Part shown: positions 17,176 through 35,077 of the stretch, one piece after another
How positions within the stretch are numbered: the stretch's first letter is position 1
Layout of the letters: every line of letters begins with the position of its first letter
NCBI GenBank assembly: GCA_963573385.1
Contig: CAUYLG010034752.1
Location: 1-64,000, forward strand
Source: Cacajao melanocephalus
Lineage: Eukaryota; Chordata; Mammalia; Primates; Pitheciidae
DNA: 64,000 bases
Direction: 5' to 3'
Notes under the pieces: model-generated
Told to the model about the DNA's origin: nothing
Seen by the model: the letters and a program-made list of their open reading frames with translations, nothing else
The model's database searches: none
Program-made: the position numbers and the translations under genes

Positions 17176-18276
17176 TGAACAAAACAAGTATAATAGATTA
17201 TATTTCAGCTACTGCATACTGTAAAAGCATTTTTACATTTAAAAATGGGGATGTGGCATCTTTAAAATGTCTTCAAACAGTTGGAAAATAATGAGATTCT
17301 AAATAACTTCAGTTTCCATGACCTTTTCACATAAAAAGTTGGTATATATGAACTTACATGTGGGAGTTTGAGTGTGCTTTTTACAGAGTGTGGTTAATCC
17401 CTTTAGAGATGCTTTTGCTCTGTCAGTTTCAGCTGAAGAAAACATGGTGAGAACTATCTTTGTCACCTCAAAGCCAAATAGACACTGAGCAGAAGGACTC
17501 ACTTTGTCTCTATCAAGATTCTCTCTGTCCAGCTCTCTGTCTGAAAGATCATGAATGGGCTTGACCTGTACTTGTGAGATCAAATAACAGCCACTCCAGG
17601 GTCTCATGTGTGCAGAATGTTCCTTCTCTAACACATTTTAAGCAAACTGATGACACACTTGTAGTGTGAACTATGTTTCATGTTAACAAATTCTGGTTAG
17701 CTATCCTATTTACACTCAAAATGTGGGGAGTCTTTCTGTTAATCTCCTGATACATTCAAGAGAAGGTTTCACAGACAAGCTAGAATTTGAGCTAGACCTC
17801 TAAGGCCAAGCTGGAAATTTGTAGGTAGATGTGCACTAAAATGTAAGCAATGAATCTGGAGTAATTTTCATTCTTACGCCTCTCTACAATTTAGGGGGGA
17901 TAACTACCTAAAAATAACAGTAATACAACAGGAACCACCCTGAAGCTTTACTCAAAATGTTGTCTTAAATGACTGCCTAGAAAGTATTCTGGGTTTCTGA
18001 GACCATCTTCCAAGATCCTTTAGAATTTACAATGTCTGAAAATTGCATTTAGCCAAGGTTGGTTGCTCCGTAAAAATCTTTTTTGATATAATACATTTGA
18101 AGGTACCACTTGGAGGAAGCAAATAAAAGTGGATGACTTAGCAGGAAGCTGTCAGCTGTCAACATGCTACTTCTTAATATATCCTTGGGGCTTACAGGTC
18201 ATCCTTTGCATGGATTCATGCTATTTTGGGCAGAGTGACTGGCTCGGATTCCAAGTTAAATGATCCCATTGTTTGA

Positions 18277-18291
18277 CCAGTAGGTGGCAGT
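18277..18291 (+). promoter_or_regulatory. Candidate CTCF binding site
   Basis: CCAGTAGGTGGCAGT fits every position of the degenerate CTCF core CCASYAGRKGGCRSY. It lies in unique intron 12 sequence about 260 bp downstream (in gene sense) of exon 12. Sequence match alone does not prove occupancy. Confidence 0.55.
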
Positions 18292-18409
18292 TCAAAACAA
18301 CATGAAACTAAAAAGTTCGCTAGGGGTTTTAAGACGTTTCTTCTTCATCTCTTACTATTCTCCAAATAAGGTCCAGTTTTCAGCCCCACCTCGGAAGCCC
18401 AAGCCTTCA

Positions 18410-21284
<2,875 letters not shown>

Positions 21285-21385
21285 TTTAAAGAAAGAAAAA
21301 GAGAGGAAAGAAAGTGAGAGTGAAACAAAGAAAGAAAAAGAATGTATGAGAGAAAGAAAGAGGAAGAAAAAGAGGGAGAGAGAAC
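21285..21385 (+). repeat. GAAA-rich purine tract
   Basis: The tract is made of irregular GAAA/GAGAAA units on the plus strand, preceded by poly-T. It abuts the broken 3' side of the L1 at 21411. Confidence 0.85.
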
Positions 21386-21410
21386 AGGATTCTTGTTCTA
21401 CTGCCCAGTA

Positions 21411-24120
<2,710 letters not shown>

Positions 24121-24160
24121 GTGTCAATGGTCTTTACATTTTGGTATGCTTTTGCAGTGA

Positions 24161-25165
24161 CTAATACTGGTTTTTCCTTTCCATATTTAGTGCTTCCTTC
24201 AGGAGTTCTTGTAAGGCAGGCCTGGTGGTGAGAAAATCCCTTAGAATTTGCTTGACTGTAAAGAATTTTATTTCTCCTTTTCTTGTAAAACTTAATTTGA
24301 CTGGATATGAAATTCTGGGTTGAAAATTCTTTTCTTTAAGAATGTTGACTATTGGTCCCCGCTCTCTTCTTGCTTCTAGGGTTTCTGCTGAGGTATCTGC
24401 TGTTAGTCTAATGGGCTTCCCTTTCTGGATAACCTGACCTTTCTCTCTGGCTGCGCTTAACATTTTTGCCTTCATTTTAACCTTGGTGAAGGTGATAATT
24501 ATGTGTCTTGGGGTTGCTAGTCTTGAGGAATATCTTTGTGGTGTTCTCTGTATTTCCTAAATTTGAATGTTGGCCTGTCTTGCTAAGTTGGGGAAGTTCT
24601 CTTGGATAATATCCTGAAGTGTGTTTTACACCTTGGTTCCATTCTCCCTGTCACTTTTAGGTACACCAATCAAACCTAGGTTTGGTTTTTTCACATAGTT
24701 TTATATTTCTTGGAGGCTTTGTTCATTCATTTTCATTCTTTTTTCTCTAATCTTGTCTTCATGCTTTATTTCATTAAGTTGATCTTCAATCTCTGAGAGC
24801 CTTTCTTCTGCTTGATTGATTCAGCTATTAATACTTGTGCATGCTTCCTGAAGTTCTTGTGCTGTGTTTCTCAGCTCCATCAGGTCATTTATGTTCTTCT
24901 CTAAACTGGTTATTCTAGTTAGCAGTTCCTGTAATGTTTTATGAAGGTTCTTAACTTCCTTGCATTGGGTTAGAACATGCTCCTTTAGCTTGGAGGAGTT
25001 TGTTGTTATCCACTTTCTGAAGCCTACTTCTGTCAATTCTTCAGACTCATTCTCTATCCAGTTTTGTTCCCTTGCTGGTGAGGAGTTGTGAACTTTTGGA
25101 GGAGAGGAGGCATTCTGGTTTTTGGAATTTTCAGCCTTTTTATGCTGATTTTTCCTTTTCTTCAT
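24161..25165 (-). pseudogene. L1 ORF1 remnant (broken)
   Basis: The start MKKRKNQHKK and the coiled-coil part (LTRITSLEKNINDLMEL) are open from 25165 to 24821, where a stop ends the frame. The C-terminal domain is open again at 24475-24161 (GKPIRLTADTSAETLEARRE, ending ALNMERKNQY). Total length fits a normal ~338-codon ORF1, the RNA-binding chaperone of L1. The intervening RNA-recognition part contains stops or shifts, so no functional product is expected. Confidence 0.9.
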
Positions 25166-26499
25166 GAATTTATCTACCTTTGGTCTTTGATGTTCATGAC
25201 TTTCAGATGGAGTTTTTGCATGGTTGTCCTTTTTGTTGATGTTGATGCTATTGCTTTCTGTTAGTTTTCATTCTAACTATCAAGCCCCTCTTCTGCAGGT
25301 CTGCTGATGTTTGCTGGAGGTCCACTCCAGACCCTGTTTTTCTGGGTATCACCAGCAGAGGCTGCAAAACAGCAAAGATTGCTGTCTGTTCCTTCCTCTG
25401 GAAGCTTTGTCCCAGTGGGGCACCTGCTAGATGCCAGCCAGAGCTCTCTTGTATGAGGCGTCTGTTGACCCCTGCTGGGAGGTCTCTCCCCATCAGGAGG
25501 CTTGGGGGTCAGGAACCCATTTGAGGAGGCACCAAGCCCCTTGTGTGCTGGGAGAGTGACTGCTCTCTTCAGAGCCAGAAGGTGGGAATGTTTAGGTCTG
25601 CTGAAGCTGCACCTACAGCTGCCTCTTTGTCCAGGTGCTCTGTTTCAGGGAGATGGGAGTTTTATGTAGAAGCCCCTGACTGGGGCTGCTGCCTTTCTTT
25701 CAGAGATGCCTTGCTTAGGGAGAAGGAATCTAGAGAGGCATTGTGGCTACAGCGGCTTTGCTAAGCTGTGGCAGGTTCTGTACCCAGTTCAAACTTCCTG
25801 GCAGCTTTGTTTACACTGTGAAGGGAAAACCACCTACTCATGCCTCAGTAATGGTGGACACCCCTCTTCCCACCAAGCTTGAGAATCCCAGGTCGACTTC
25901 AGACTGCTGTGCTGGCAGTGAGAGTTTCAAGCCAGTGGATCACTTGTTGGACTCTGTGGGGGTGGGATCTGCTGAGCAAGACCACTCGGCTCCCTGGCTT
26001 CAGACCCCTTTTCAGGGGAGTGGTGTTCCAGGCACTACTAGGGTAAGAAAAAACAAAACAAAATGAAACCAAAAAACTCCTGCAGATAGCTCAGTGTCTA
26101 CCCAAACAGCTGCCCAATTTGTGCTTGAAACCCAGGGCCCTGGTGGTGTAGGCACCCGAGGGAATATCCTGGTCTGCAGGTTGTGAAGACCATGGGAAAA
26201 GCATAGTATTTGGGACAGATAGCACCATCCCTTATGGCTTTCCTTGGTTGGGGGAGGGAGTTCCCCAACCCCTTGTGTTTCCCAGGTGAGGTGATGGCCC
26301 ACCTCACCTGGGAGGGAGCTTCTGCTCACCCTCTGTGGGCTGTACCCACTGTCTAACCAGTTGCAATGAGATGAGCCAGGTACCTTACTTGGAAATGCAG
26401 AAATCACCCATCTCTGTGTTGGTCTCGCTGGGAGCTGCAGACCAGAGCTGTTCCTATTTGGCCATCTTGCTGGCAATCTGTTGCTCATCTTTATGTATG

Positions 26500-26830
26500 T
26501 TAGATTCATCCATGTTGCTCCATATAAAAGTATGTAAAAGTAGTTTGTTCTTTTTCATTGCTGTTTAATAGCCAATTGCATAAATATTCCACCATTTATT
26601 CTTCTATGATAGGTATTAGGGTTGTTCCCAAGTTTTAACTATTGTGAAATAAAACTGTTATGAACATTCTTATACATGTCTTTTGATGAACATTTCCAAG
26701 TATTTTTTGGAGTATACCCATAGCATTGGAACTGCAGGGTCATTTACAATATTTTTAAATTTTTAATTCTTTGCTATTACTGAGTGATTTTCTACTGAGG
26801 ACAGGTGGAATACTTTTGAATAACAGTGGT
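26500..26830 (-). repeat. L1M fragment
   Basis: 'attcatccatgttgct', 'ccaccatttattcttctat' and 'attgtgaaataaaac' are the antisense of the L1M 3' coding and UTR region. It directly abuts the 5' end of the younger L1. Confidence 0.7.
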
Positions 26831-27042
26831 TGAAAACCATGATCAGTTGAATATAGTATCAGTGATAACAGTATTCACAAATTGTCTTTCCTGAAAACTA
26901 CTGAAATTCTGTCTTTTGTGCTCATGCTTAATAAAAACTTGCAGGATTTCCAAAAGTGTGGCTGCCATATTTCTTAACTGAATATGTAATTGAATATTTA
27001 GTAAAGTCTGTTAGTACTTTCAACTTAGAAACTATTGCTAAC

Positions 27043-27482
27043 TCACTGTCTTAGTCCATTTGTGTTGCTATAGAGGAATACTTGAGGCTAGGTAATTTAT
27101 AAAGAAAAGAGGTTTATTCAGCTCAGGGCTCTGCAGGTTGTACAAGAAGTATAGAGCCATTGTCTTTTTCTGGTGAGGGACTCAGGCAGCTTCCACACAT
27201 GGCAGAAGAAAAAGGGTAGCTGGTATGTGCAGAGATCACATGGCGAGAGGGAGAGAAAGGAGAGGAAGCGTAGCTGGTATGTGCAAAGATCACGTGCTGG
27301 CTCTTTTTAACAACTCCTGCAGGAATGAGAATGAGAGCTCACTCATTACCTTGAGGATGAACCAAGCCATTCATGAGGGCTCTACCCCCATAACCCAAAC
27401 ACTTCCCATTAAGCTCCACCTCCAACATTAGGGGTCAAATTTCCACATGAGGTTTGGGGAGCAAACATATCCAAACTATAGC
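27043..27482 (-). mobile_element. Solo LTR of MaLR (ERVL-related) type
   Basis: The stretch contains 'cttagtccatttgtgttgctata', 'ggtaatttataaagaaaagaggttta' and, at the far end, 'gaggtttggggagcaaacatatccaaactata', which together describe a MaLR LTR in antisense (fragments paraphrased and shortened). It is a solo LTR with no internal region next to it. Subfamily (MST or MLT1 group) is not certain. Confidence 0.75.
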
Positions 27483-28316
27483 ACTCAACAGGTTATTAGT
27501 AAGCAATATTCGATTGTAGGTAAAGATAAAAGCTAACAGAATGGTGTCATTTGCTGTCAACATGAAAGGAAGATTTGCATTTCTGGATTTATTTGTGACA
27601 ATTGGAAGGACTCTCCAGTTGACTGAAGTCCACTCAGGGAATCACTGAACTGAGGTGATAGAAGATACACAAAGAAAATTTCCAAGCAACACGCTGAATG
27701 CTGCAGCTACTGGTGCATGTTGGAGTTCAGTGGCGCCCTATAAATAGCATTTCTGTTTTCCTCTAGAGTTCTGAACCAATTAAGAGATAATCAGGAAGTA
27801 AGATTGATGGAGATGAAAATATTACTTTTGTTACTGGTTAAACTAATAATGGAGAACTCTTGAATGAGACAGACTTATGTGCTCGGGCACAGTAGCACTG
27901 GCAGACAGGCCTTTCCCAAGAGTGGCAGAGAGTGCCCTCTGTGGCATAGAAAAGCAGCAGAAATACATGTTCTCTGTGGCCAGTTGCTCCCACGAGTGAG
28001 AGGAGGAGCTAGACTCCTCCAAGTTGCTCTACCTCCATGGGGAAGAGTAAGTAGGAGTAGAGAGAGGCCAGTGGTGTTATAATAGCAGAGCTCCTTCCTT
28101 CCATGAGCTCCCTCCTCATGGAAGAAACCATGAGTCTTTGGGAAGAAATTTTCCTCCCCCTACAAAATATATTCCACATATATTCCTCTAAGAGTACAAA
28201 GAAAGGATGAACCTGACCAGTCATAGGAGAAAGCACCTCCAGAGGTAAGGTGCTTAGTCCTGCAGGAGAACTAGGAGGTAGCCAGGTGGAGATTGGCAAG
28301 GGAGGATGTTTTAGAC
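27483..28316. other. Unique intron 10 segment
   Basis: Nothing recognisable: no gene, RNA or repeat that I can name. Confidence 0.5.
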
Positions 28317-28533
28317 CAGGGTTTGGCAAACTACAGCCACAGGCCGAATCTGTTGGCTGTTTTTGGAAATAAGGATTTATTGTAACTCAGCCACACTTAT
28401 TCATTTATGTATGGCCCATGGCTGCATTTGTGCAGTGATGGCAGAACTGAGTAGTTGGCACAGAGACTACATGGCCTGAGAAGCCTGAAATATTTGTATA
28501 CGGTCCTTTACAGAAGAAGTTTGCTGACTTCTG
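28317..28533 (+). mobile_element. hAT-Charlie-type MITE (217 bp) with 8-bp target duplication
   Basis: The ends CAGGGTTTGGCAAAC and GTTTGCTGACTTCTG form imperfect terminal inverted repeats. The flanking octamers TTTTAGAC (28309-28316) and CTTTAGGC (28534-28541) look like an aged 8-bp duplication, as hAT elements make. The internal sequence matches the copy at 7930-8121. Exact family name not assigned. Confidence 0.8.
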
Positions 28534-28541
28534 CTTTAGGC

Positions 28542-29774
28542 AGAGGGTAATTCCCAGGTGATGGTGTTCCAGGGATGTAAAGTTGGCAACTATAGGTGGT
28601 TTGATAATGCTGGAACATGAAGCAGGACGAGGGGAGTGGGGCAAGTGGGAGGAGCGGGTAAAGCGGTGGCAGACAGTTCAGTGTGGGCAAACACTGCAGC
28701 CACCGTCATAAGAAGCCTGGAAGAAGTGATGGAACAGACTTTACATTCTTCTGCAGAGAGCAGTGCTGCAGACAGACAGGTTAATTATGTTAACTATATG
28801 CAGACAAATGGACAAACACTTAACAAACAGAGCCCTTAAAATTTAAATTCATAAAGAATTTGCCTCATCTACAAGTCCAAAGATACATGTGAAGAGAGAG
28901 CTACTTAAAAGGATGAAATGGGTCATTTCTCTTCTAGAGGCTTGGGAGGGATTGAGGCAAAACAAAAACAACAGCAACAACAACCTCAAATAGCAGTAGA
29001 AAGAGAATGGGCAGGGTATGCTGGGAAGGGGCAATGTGTTTCAGGCATAGGGATGCAATTTAGAGTCAGAATGGAAGACTGAATGGAGCAAAACCGAGTC
29101 CCTTTGCCTGTGAGAATGAATGAAGAAGGATGTGAGCAGAGAGGGGATCTCTGAGCAGAGAGGGGACCAGGATCTTGGGACAAATCTTTTCTTTTTAAAA
29201 TAGGAGAGTCTCCTCCACCACCCAGCTGTTAGAATTTAAAAAATTATTAATGTATGAGCATTCCTCTCTACCTCTACTCATTCTGCTTCCAAAGAAGATT
29301 ATTTTACTTTTTGGCCTCTGGGGTTTCAGTTACGCTGCTTAGGATAATGGATAGAAAAATGCTGATCTAGAAGGAGTAGTAGATCAGAGTTGAGAAGAAT
29401 AAAGGTGCTGGAGGAGGTGGCGGCAGAGTGACTGGAGAATACCTCTAGGAAGGTAGGGGAAAGATGGGGAAAATGACCACAGGGCAAGGCTGAGAAAGAG
29501 AATATTAAGGGTATTTAGAGAGAGAAGGAAAGGGAGTCTTTTAGGGGCAGTCCTGGGCATCTATGAAAGATAAATAGGATGAGGAGATGGTGAATTTAAG
29601 GTGTTTTGCTACAGGTTATGAACTGGGCTCCATCTGATGTTTTTCAACAGCCTCACTAAAGATTAAGACAGTTGTCATTTAATTCTTGGCTGTCAAACAA
29701 CTGTTTACATATGACCCTGCAGAGACTAGAGCAAATAAAATAAATTATCCTTCCTAAATATTTCCTTTTGAACT
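28542..29774. other. Unique purine-rich intron 10 segment
   Basis: No gene, RNA gene or interspersed repeat that I recognise. Confidence 0.5.
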
Positions 29775-30050
29775 TTTTCGGTTTTACTTGCACAGCTTTA
29801 TTAAAGTATAATGGACACAGTAGCACCAGCAGATAAAGTACACATATTTAAAGTATACACCTGCATTTTGACATGTATGGACCTGTGAGACGTTATCACA
29901 ATCAAGATGATGAGCAGATACAGCACTTTCAAAAGTTCTCTTGACTCTTGTATATCTCCTACCTTGTTCCATTGTCCCTAGGCAACAGTTGATCTGATTT
30001 CTGTAATTATGGATTAGTTAGCATTTTCTAGAATTTTATGTAAATAAAAA
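29775..30050 (-). repeat. L1M 3'UTR fragment
   Basis: 'gctttattaaagtataatgg', 'acatatttaaagtatacacc' and 'attagttagcattttctaga' are the antisense of the L1M 3'UTR. Confidence 0.8.
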
Positions 30051-30381
30051 ACAGCATGCTGCAGTAACAGATTGATTATGGTAAAAGAAGGATTGAAATG
30101 AGTCAAATAGAACTCCAGTGTTTCTTTAACGGAAATTGGATGATACTGTCTGCTGTGACAAAAAGCCTGGCATGGGCAGAGAGACTGACCAAATGATTGA
30201 TGTTTCATGTCTGCTCTTTAGAGTTCCTTTGTTCCAAGAAGATCCTTTTGGGGTACTATTGAGGGCAAAGAAAATGGATAGCCAAGAGGGCAGAGGTCTA
30301 GATTCTCCATCTTCCTCCATCTTACCCTAATTCTCCATTCAACCAGAGGGCCTTTCTTTCCTTTGAGAAAAAATGTAAAAC

Positions 30382-32397
30382 GAGGCAAATCTCATTTTAT
30401 TACATTCCACTTTATTGCATCTTATAGATATTGTGGTTTTTCCAAATTGAAGATTTGTGGCAACACTGCATTGAACAAGTCCATTAGGGCCATTTTTTTT
30501 CCAAAAGCATGTGCTCACTTTGTGTCTGTGCCACATTTTGATATTTCTTGCAATATATCAAACTTTACATTATTATTATATCTGTTATGGTGGTCTGTAA
30601 TTAGTGATTTCTGGTGTTTGTATTGTAATTGTTTTGGTGCACTATGAACTATGTCCATGTAAGATAGAAAACTTAGTCTATAACTGGTGTGAATATTCTG
30701 ACTGCTCCACAGACTGGCTATTCCCCAATCTCATTCCCTCTCCTCAAGCCTTCCTATTCCCTGAGATACACCAATATTAGAATTAGTACAGTTAATAACC
30801 CTACAATGACCTCTACATGTTCAAGTGAAAGGAAAACTCTTACATCGCATTTTAATTAAAAAACTAGAAAAGATTAAGCTTAGCGAAGAAGGCATGCCAA
30901 CAGCTGAGAGAAGCTGCAAGCTAGAATACTTGTGCCAAATAGCCAAATCCTGAATGCAAAGGAAAAACTGTTGAGGAAAATCAAAATAGCTTCTCCTGTG
31001 AACACACGAATGATAAGAAAGCAAAAGAGGCTTATTGCTGATACAGAGGAAGTTTTAGTGGTCTAGATAGAAGATCAAACCAGCTATAACATTCTCTTAA
31101 ACCAAAGCCTAATCTAGAGGAAGGCCCTAACTCTCTTTAATTCTATGAAGGCTGAGAGAGATAAGATGAAGAAAAGTTGGAATATAGCAGAACTTGGTTC
31201 ATGGGGCTTAAGGAAAGAAGCTGTCTCCACAACATAAAAATGCAAGGGGAAGCAGCAAGTGCTGATGGAGAAGCTGCAGCAAGTTATCTAGAAAATCTAG
31301 TTAGGATCATGAAATAGGTTTATATTGGAATAAGAAGACATCTAGGACTTTTATAGCTAGAGAGAAGTCTTGTTTCAAAACTTAAAAGGATAGGCTGACA
31401 CTCTCGTTAGGGGCGAATGCAGCTGGTAGCTTTAAGTTGAAGCTCATCTACCATTCTGAAAATCTTAGGTCCCTTAAGAATTATGCTAAATTCATGCTGC
31501 CTGTGCTCTATACATGAAATAACAAAGACTGGATGACAGCACATCTGTTTACATCATGGTTTGCTATTTTAAGCCTATTGTTGAGGCCTATTGCTCAGAG
31601 AAAAAGATTCCTTTCAAAATATGACCAATCATTGATAATGTACCTGGTCATCCAAGAGTTCTGATGGAAATGTACAAGGAGGTCAATATTGTTTTCATGC
31701 CTGCTAACACAACCTCCATTCTGTAGCCCATGGATCAAGGAGCAATTTCAACTTTCAAGTCTTATTATTTGAGAAATACATTTTGTAAGGCTATAGCTGC
31801 CATAGAAAGTGATTTCTCTGATGGATCTTGGCAGAGTAAATTGAAAAACCTTCTGGAAAGGATTCAGCGTTATAAATACCATTAAGAACATTTGTGATTC
31901 ATGGGAGGTCAAAATACCAACATTAACAGGAGGTTGGAAGAAGTTGATTCCCACCCTCATAGATGACTTGGAGGGATTCAAGGCTTCAGTGGAGGAGGTA
32001 ACACAGATGTGGTGGAAATAGCAAGGGAACCAGAATTAGAAATGAAGCCTGAAGATGTGACTGAATTCCTGCAATCTCATGATCCGACTTGAATGAATGA
32101 GAGTTTGCTTTTTATGAATGAGCAAAGAAAGTGGCTTCTTAAGATGGAATCTACTTCCAGTGAAGATGCTGTGAACATTGTGGAAATGACAACAAAGGAT
32201 TCAGAATATGACATAAAACTAGTGGATAAAGCAGCAGCAGGGTTTGAGAGCATTGGCTTCAATTTCGAAAGAAGTTCTACTGTGGGTTCAATGCTATCAA
32301 ATAACATTGCATAATACAGAGAAAATTTTTGTATTGGAAGAGCCAACTGATACTGCAAACTTTATTGCTGTCTTATTTTTAAAAATTGTCATAGTCA
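30382..32397 (+). mobile_element. Tigger1 DNA transposon, left part
   Basis: From GAGGCAAATCTCATTTTATT the sequence follows the pogo-family Tigger1 through its 5' non-coding region and transposase gene. Stops break the transposase frame; the piece at 32093-32314 (including [13 protein letters not shown] and [10 protein letters not shown]) is its C-terminal region. The element is interrupted at 32398 by L1 insertions and resumes at 34730. Tigger transposases are DDE enzymes; this copy is a fossil. Confidence 0.9.
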
Positions 32398-34235
32398 GAG
32401 GCATAACGAAAAAAGAAAACTTCAGGCCAGTGTCCTCAATGAACACTTATGCAAAAATCCTCAACAAAACACTTGCAAACTGAACCCAGCAGCACACCAA
32501 AAAGCCAATCCAGAATGATGAAGTAGGCTTTATCTCTGGGATGCAAGGTTGGTTCAACAATATGCAAATCAATAAAGTAATTAATCACTTAAACATAACT
32601 AAAGCCAGAAACCACATGATTATCTGAAAAGATGCAGAAAAGGCTTTTGGTAAAATTGAATGTCCCTTATGTTAAAAACTCTCAGTTCACTAGATATTGA
32701 AAGAACATATCTCAAAATAATAAGAGCCATCTATGACAAATCCACAGCTAATGTCATACTGAATGGTCAAAAGCTGGAAAAACTCCCCTTGAAAACCAGC
32801 GTAAGATAAGGATGCCCTCTCTTACCACTTTGATTTAGCATAGTATTGGTAGTTCTGGCCAGAGCAATCAGGCAAGAGAAAGAAATAAAGGGCATCCAAA
32901 TAGGAAGAGAGGAAGTCAAACTATCTCTGTTTGCAGATGACATGATTCCATATTTAGAAAATCTTATAGTCTTGGTCTATAGCTCCTTCAACTGGTAAAC
33001 AATTCAGCAAAGTTTCAGGATACAAAATCAATGTACAGAAATCACTAGCATTCCTATACACCAACAACAGCCAAGCCGAGAGCCAAATCAGGAACAAAAT
33101 CCCATTCAAAAATGCCACAAAAAGGATAAAATACCTAGAAATACAGATAACCAGGGAGGTGAAAGATCTCTACAAGGAGAACTACAAAACAGCACTCAAA
33201 GAAATCAGAGATGGCACAAACAAATGGAAAAACATTTCATGTTCATGGATAGGAAGAATTAGTATTGTTAATATGGCCATACAAAACAATTTACAGATTC
33301 AATGCTATTCCTGTCAAACTACCGATGACATTCTTTACATAACTAGAGAAAAACATTAAAAAATTTACATGGAATTAAAAAAGAGCCTGAACAGCCAAGG
33401 CAATCCTCAGCAAAAAGAACAGAGGCATCACACTGCCTGACTTCAAACTATACAATAGGGCTACAGTGATGAAAACAACGTGGTGCTGGCACAAAAACAG
33501 ACACACAGACCAATGGAACAGAATAGAGAACTCAGAAGTAAGGCTGCACACCAGAACCATCTGATCTTCCACAAAGATGACAAAAACAAGCAACAAGGAA
33601 AAGTATAAAAACGCTGGAGGACAACCTCGGCAATACCATTCTGGATGTAGAAACTGGCGAAGATTTCATGATGACACCAAAAGCTATTGCAACAAAAGCA
33701 AAAATTGACAAATGATGTCTAATTAGACTTAAGAGGCTCTACACAGCAAAATAAACTATCAATAGAGTAAACAGACAACTTACAGAATGGGAGACAATAT
33801 TTGCAAAATATGCATCTGAACAAAGGTCCAATATCCAGCATCTATAAGGAACTTGTACAAATTTACAAGAAAAAACCCATTAAAAAGTGGGCAAAAGACA
33901 TGAACAGACACTTTTCAAAAGAAGACATACATGTGGCCAAAAATCACATGGAAAAAAAGCTCAATATACCTGATCGTTAGAGAAATGCAAATCAAAACCA
34001 CAATTTTTGTCTTTTTAATAAAAGCTATCCTGACTGGTGTGAGATACTATCTCAACAGACACAGGGGCCTACTGTAGAGGTGAGGGTGGAAGGAGGGAGA
34101 AGATCAGGAAAAATAACTAATGGGTACTAGGGTTAGTACCTGGGTGATGAAATAATCTGTACAACAACCCCCTGTGACACGAGTTTACCCATAGAACAAA
34201 TCTACACATGTACCTCTGAACCTAAAATAAAAGTT
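32398..34235 (+). mobile_element. L1 LINE (5'-truncated, internally deleted) inside Tigger1
   Basis: It begins in ORF2 reverse transcriptase sequence ('cttcaggccagtgtcctcaa' near 32423), carries the FADD region near 32935 and the segment at 33159-33359 ([19 protein letters not shown]), and ends with a 3'UTR and a short A tail ('cctaaaataaaagttaaaaa'). Part of the C-terminal ORF2 is missing before 34060. The frame is broken in many places. Confidence 0.9.
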
Positions 34236-34254
34236 AAAAAAAGTGGCCATAGTC

Positions 34255-34729
34255 CACTGTTTACAATATCAAAGACTTGGAACCAACCCAAATGCCCATC
34301 GATGATAGACTGGACAGGGAAAATGTGGCACATTTACAGCATGGAATACTATGCAGCCATAAAAAGCAATGAGTTCGTGTCCTTTTTAGGGACATGTATG
34401 AACCTGGAAACCATCATTCTTAGCAAACTGACACAAGAACAGAAAATCAAACACTGCTTGTTCTCACTCGTAGACAGGTGTTGAACAATGAGAACACATG
34501 GATACAGGGAGGGGAGCATCACACACTTGGGTCTGTAGCGGGGGAACTAGGGGAGGACAGCAGGGAGTGGGGAATTGGGGATGGATAACATGGGGAGAAA
34601 TGCCAGATATAGGTGATGGGGATGAAGGCAGCAAACCACATTGCCATATATGTACCTATGCAACAACCTTGCATGTTCTTCATATGTACTCCAAAACCTA
34701 AAACGCAATAAAATGTGTATTAAAAAACA
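34255..34729 (+). mobile_element. Second L1 3' end, inserted at the same site
   Basis: It starts in the ORF2 C-terminal region (34302-34484 includes SMEYYAAIK and LSKLTQEQK) and ends with the G-rich 3'UTR and an A-rich tail. TGGCCATAGTC flanks it at 34244-34254 and 34730-34740. It is close to the copy at 78-616 and lies within the target duplication of the older L1. Confidence 0.9.
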
Positions 34730-35062
34730 TGGCCATAGTCACATCAGCCTTCAGCAACCACCACCTTGATGAGTCAGCAGCCTTCAACATAGAGGTTAGA
34801 CCCTCCATCAGCAAAAAGATTATAACTCACTGAAGCTTCAGATGATTGTTAGCATTTTTTAGTGATAAAAAAATTTTAAATTAAGGTATGTGAATTTTTT
34901 TTAGACATAATGCTATTTCACACTTAATAGGCTATAGTACAGTGTAAGCAAAACCTATATTTTCACTGGGAAAACAAAAAAATTAGTGTGACTAGCTTTA
35001 TTGCAATATTTACTTTACTATGGTGGCCTAAAACTAAGCCAGAATACCTATGAACTGCAATA
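34730..35062 (+). mobile_element. Tigger1 DNA transposon, right part
   Basis: The sequence resumes with 'ccttcagcaaccaccacctt' and runs through the transposase end and the 3' non-coding part to a decayed terminal repeat ('aatacctatgaactgcaa'). The right boundary is approximate. Confidence 0.88.
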
Positions 35063-35077
35063 CAATTCTATTATATA

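Noticed and set aside
26012..26509. 165-codon minus-strand frame
   Set aside because: It lies in the L1 5'UTR, which is often open by composition; not a gene.
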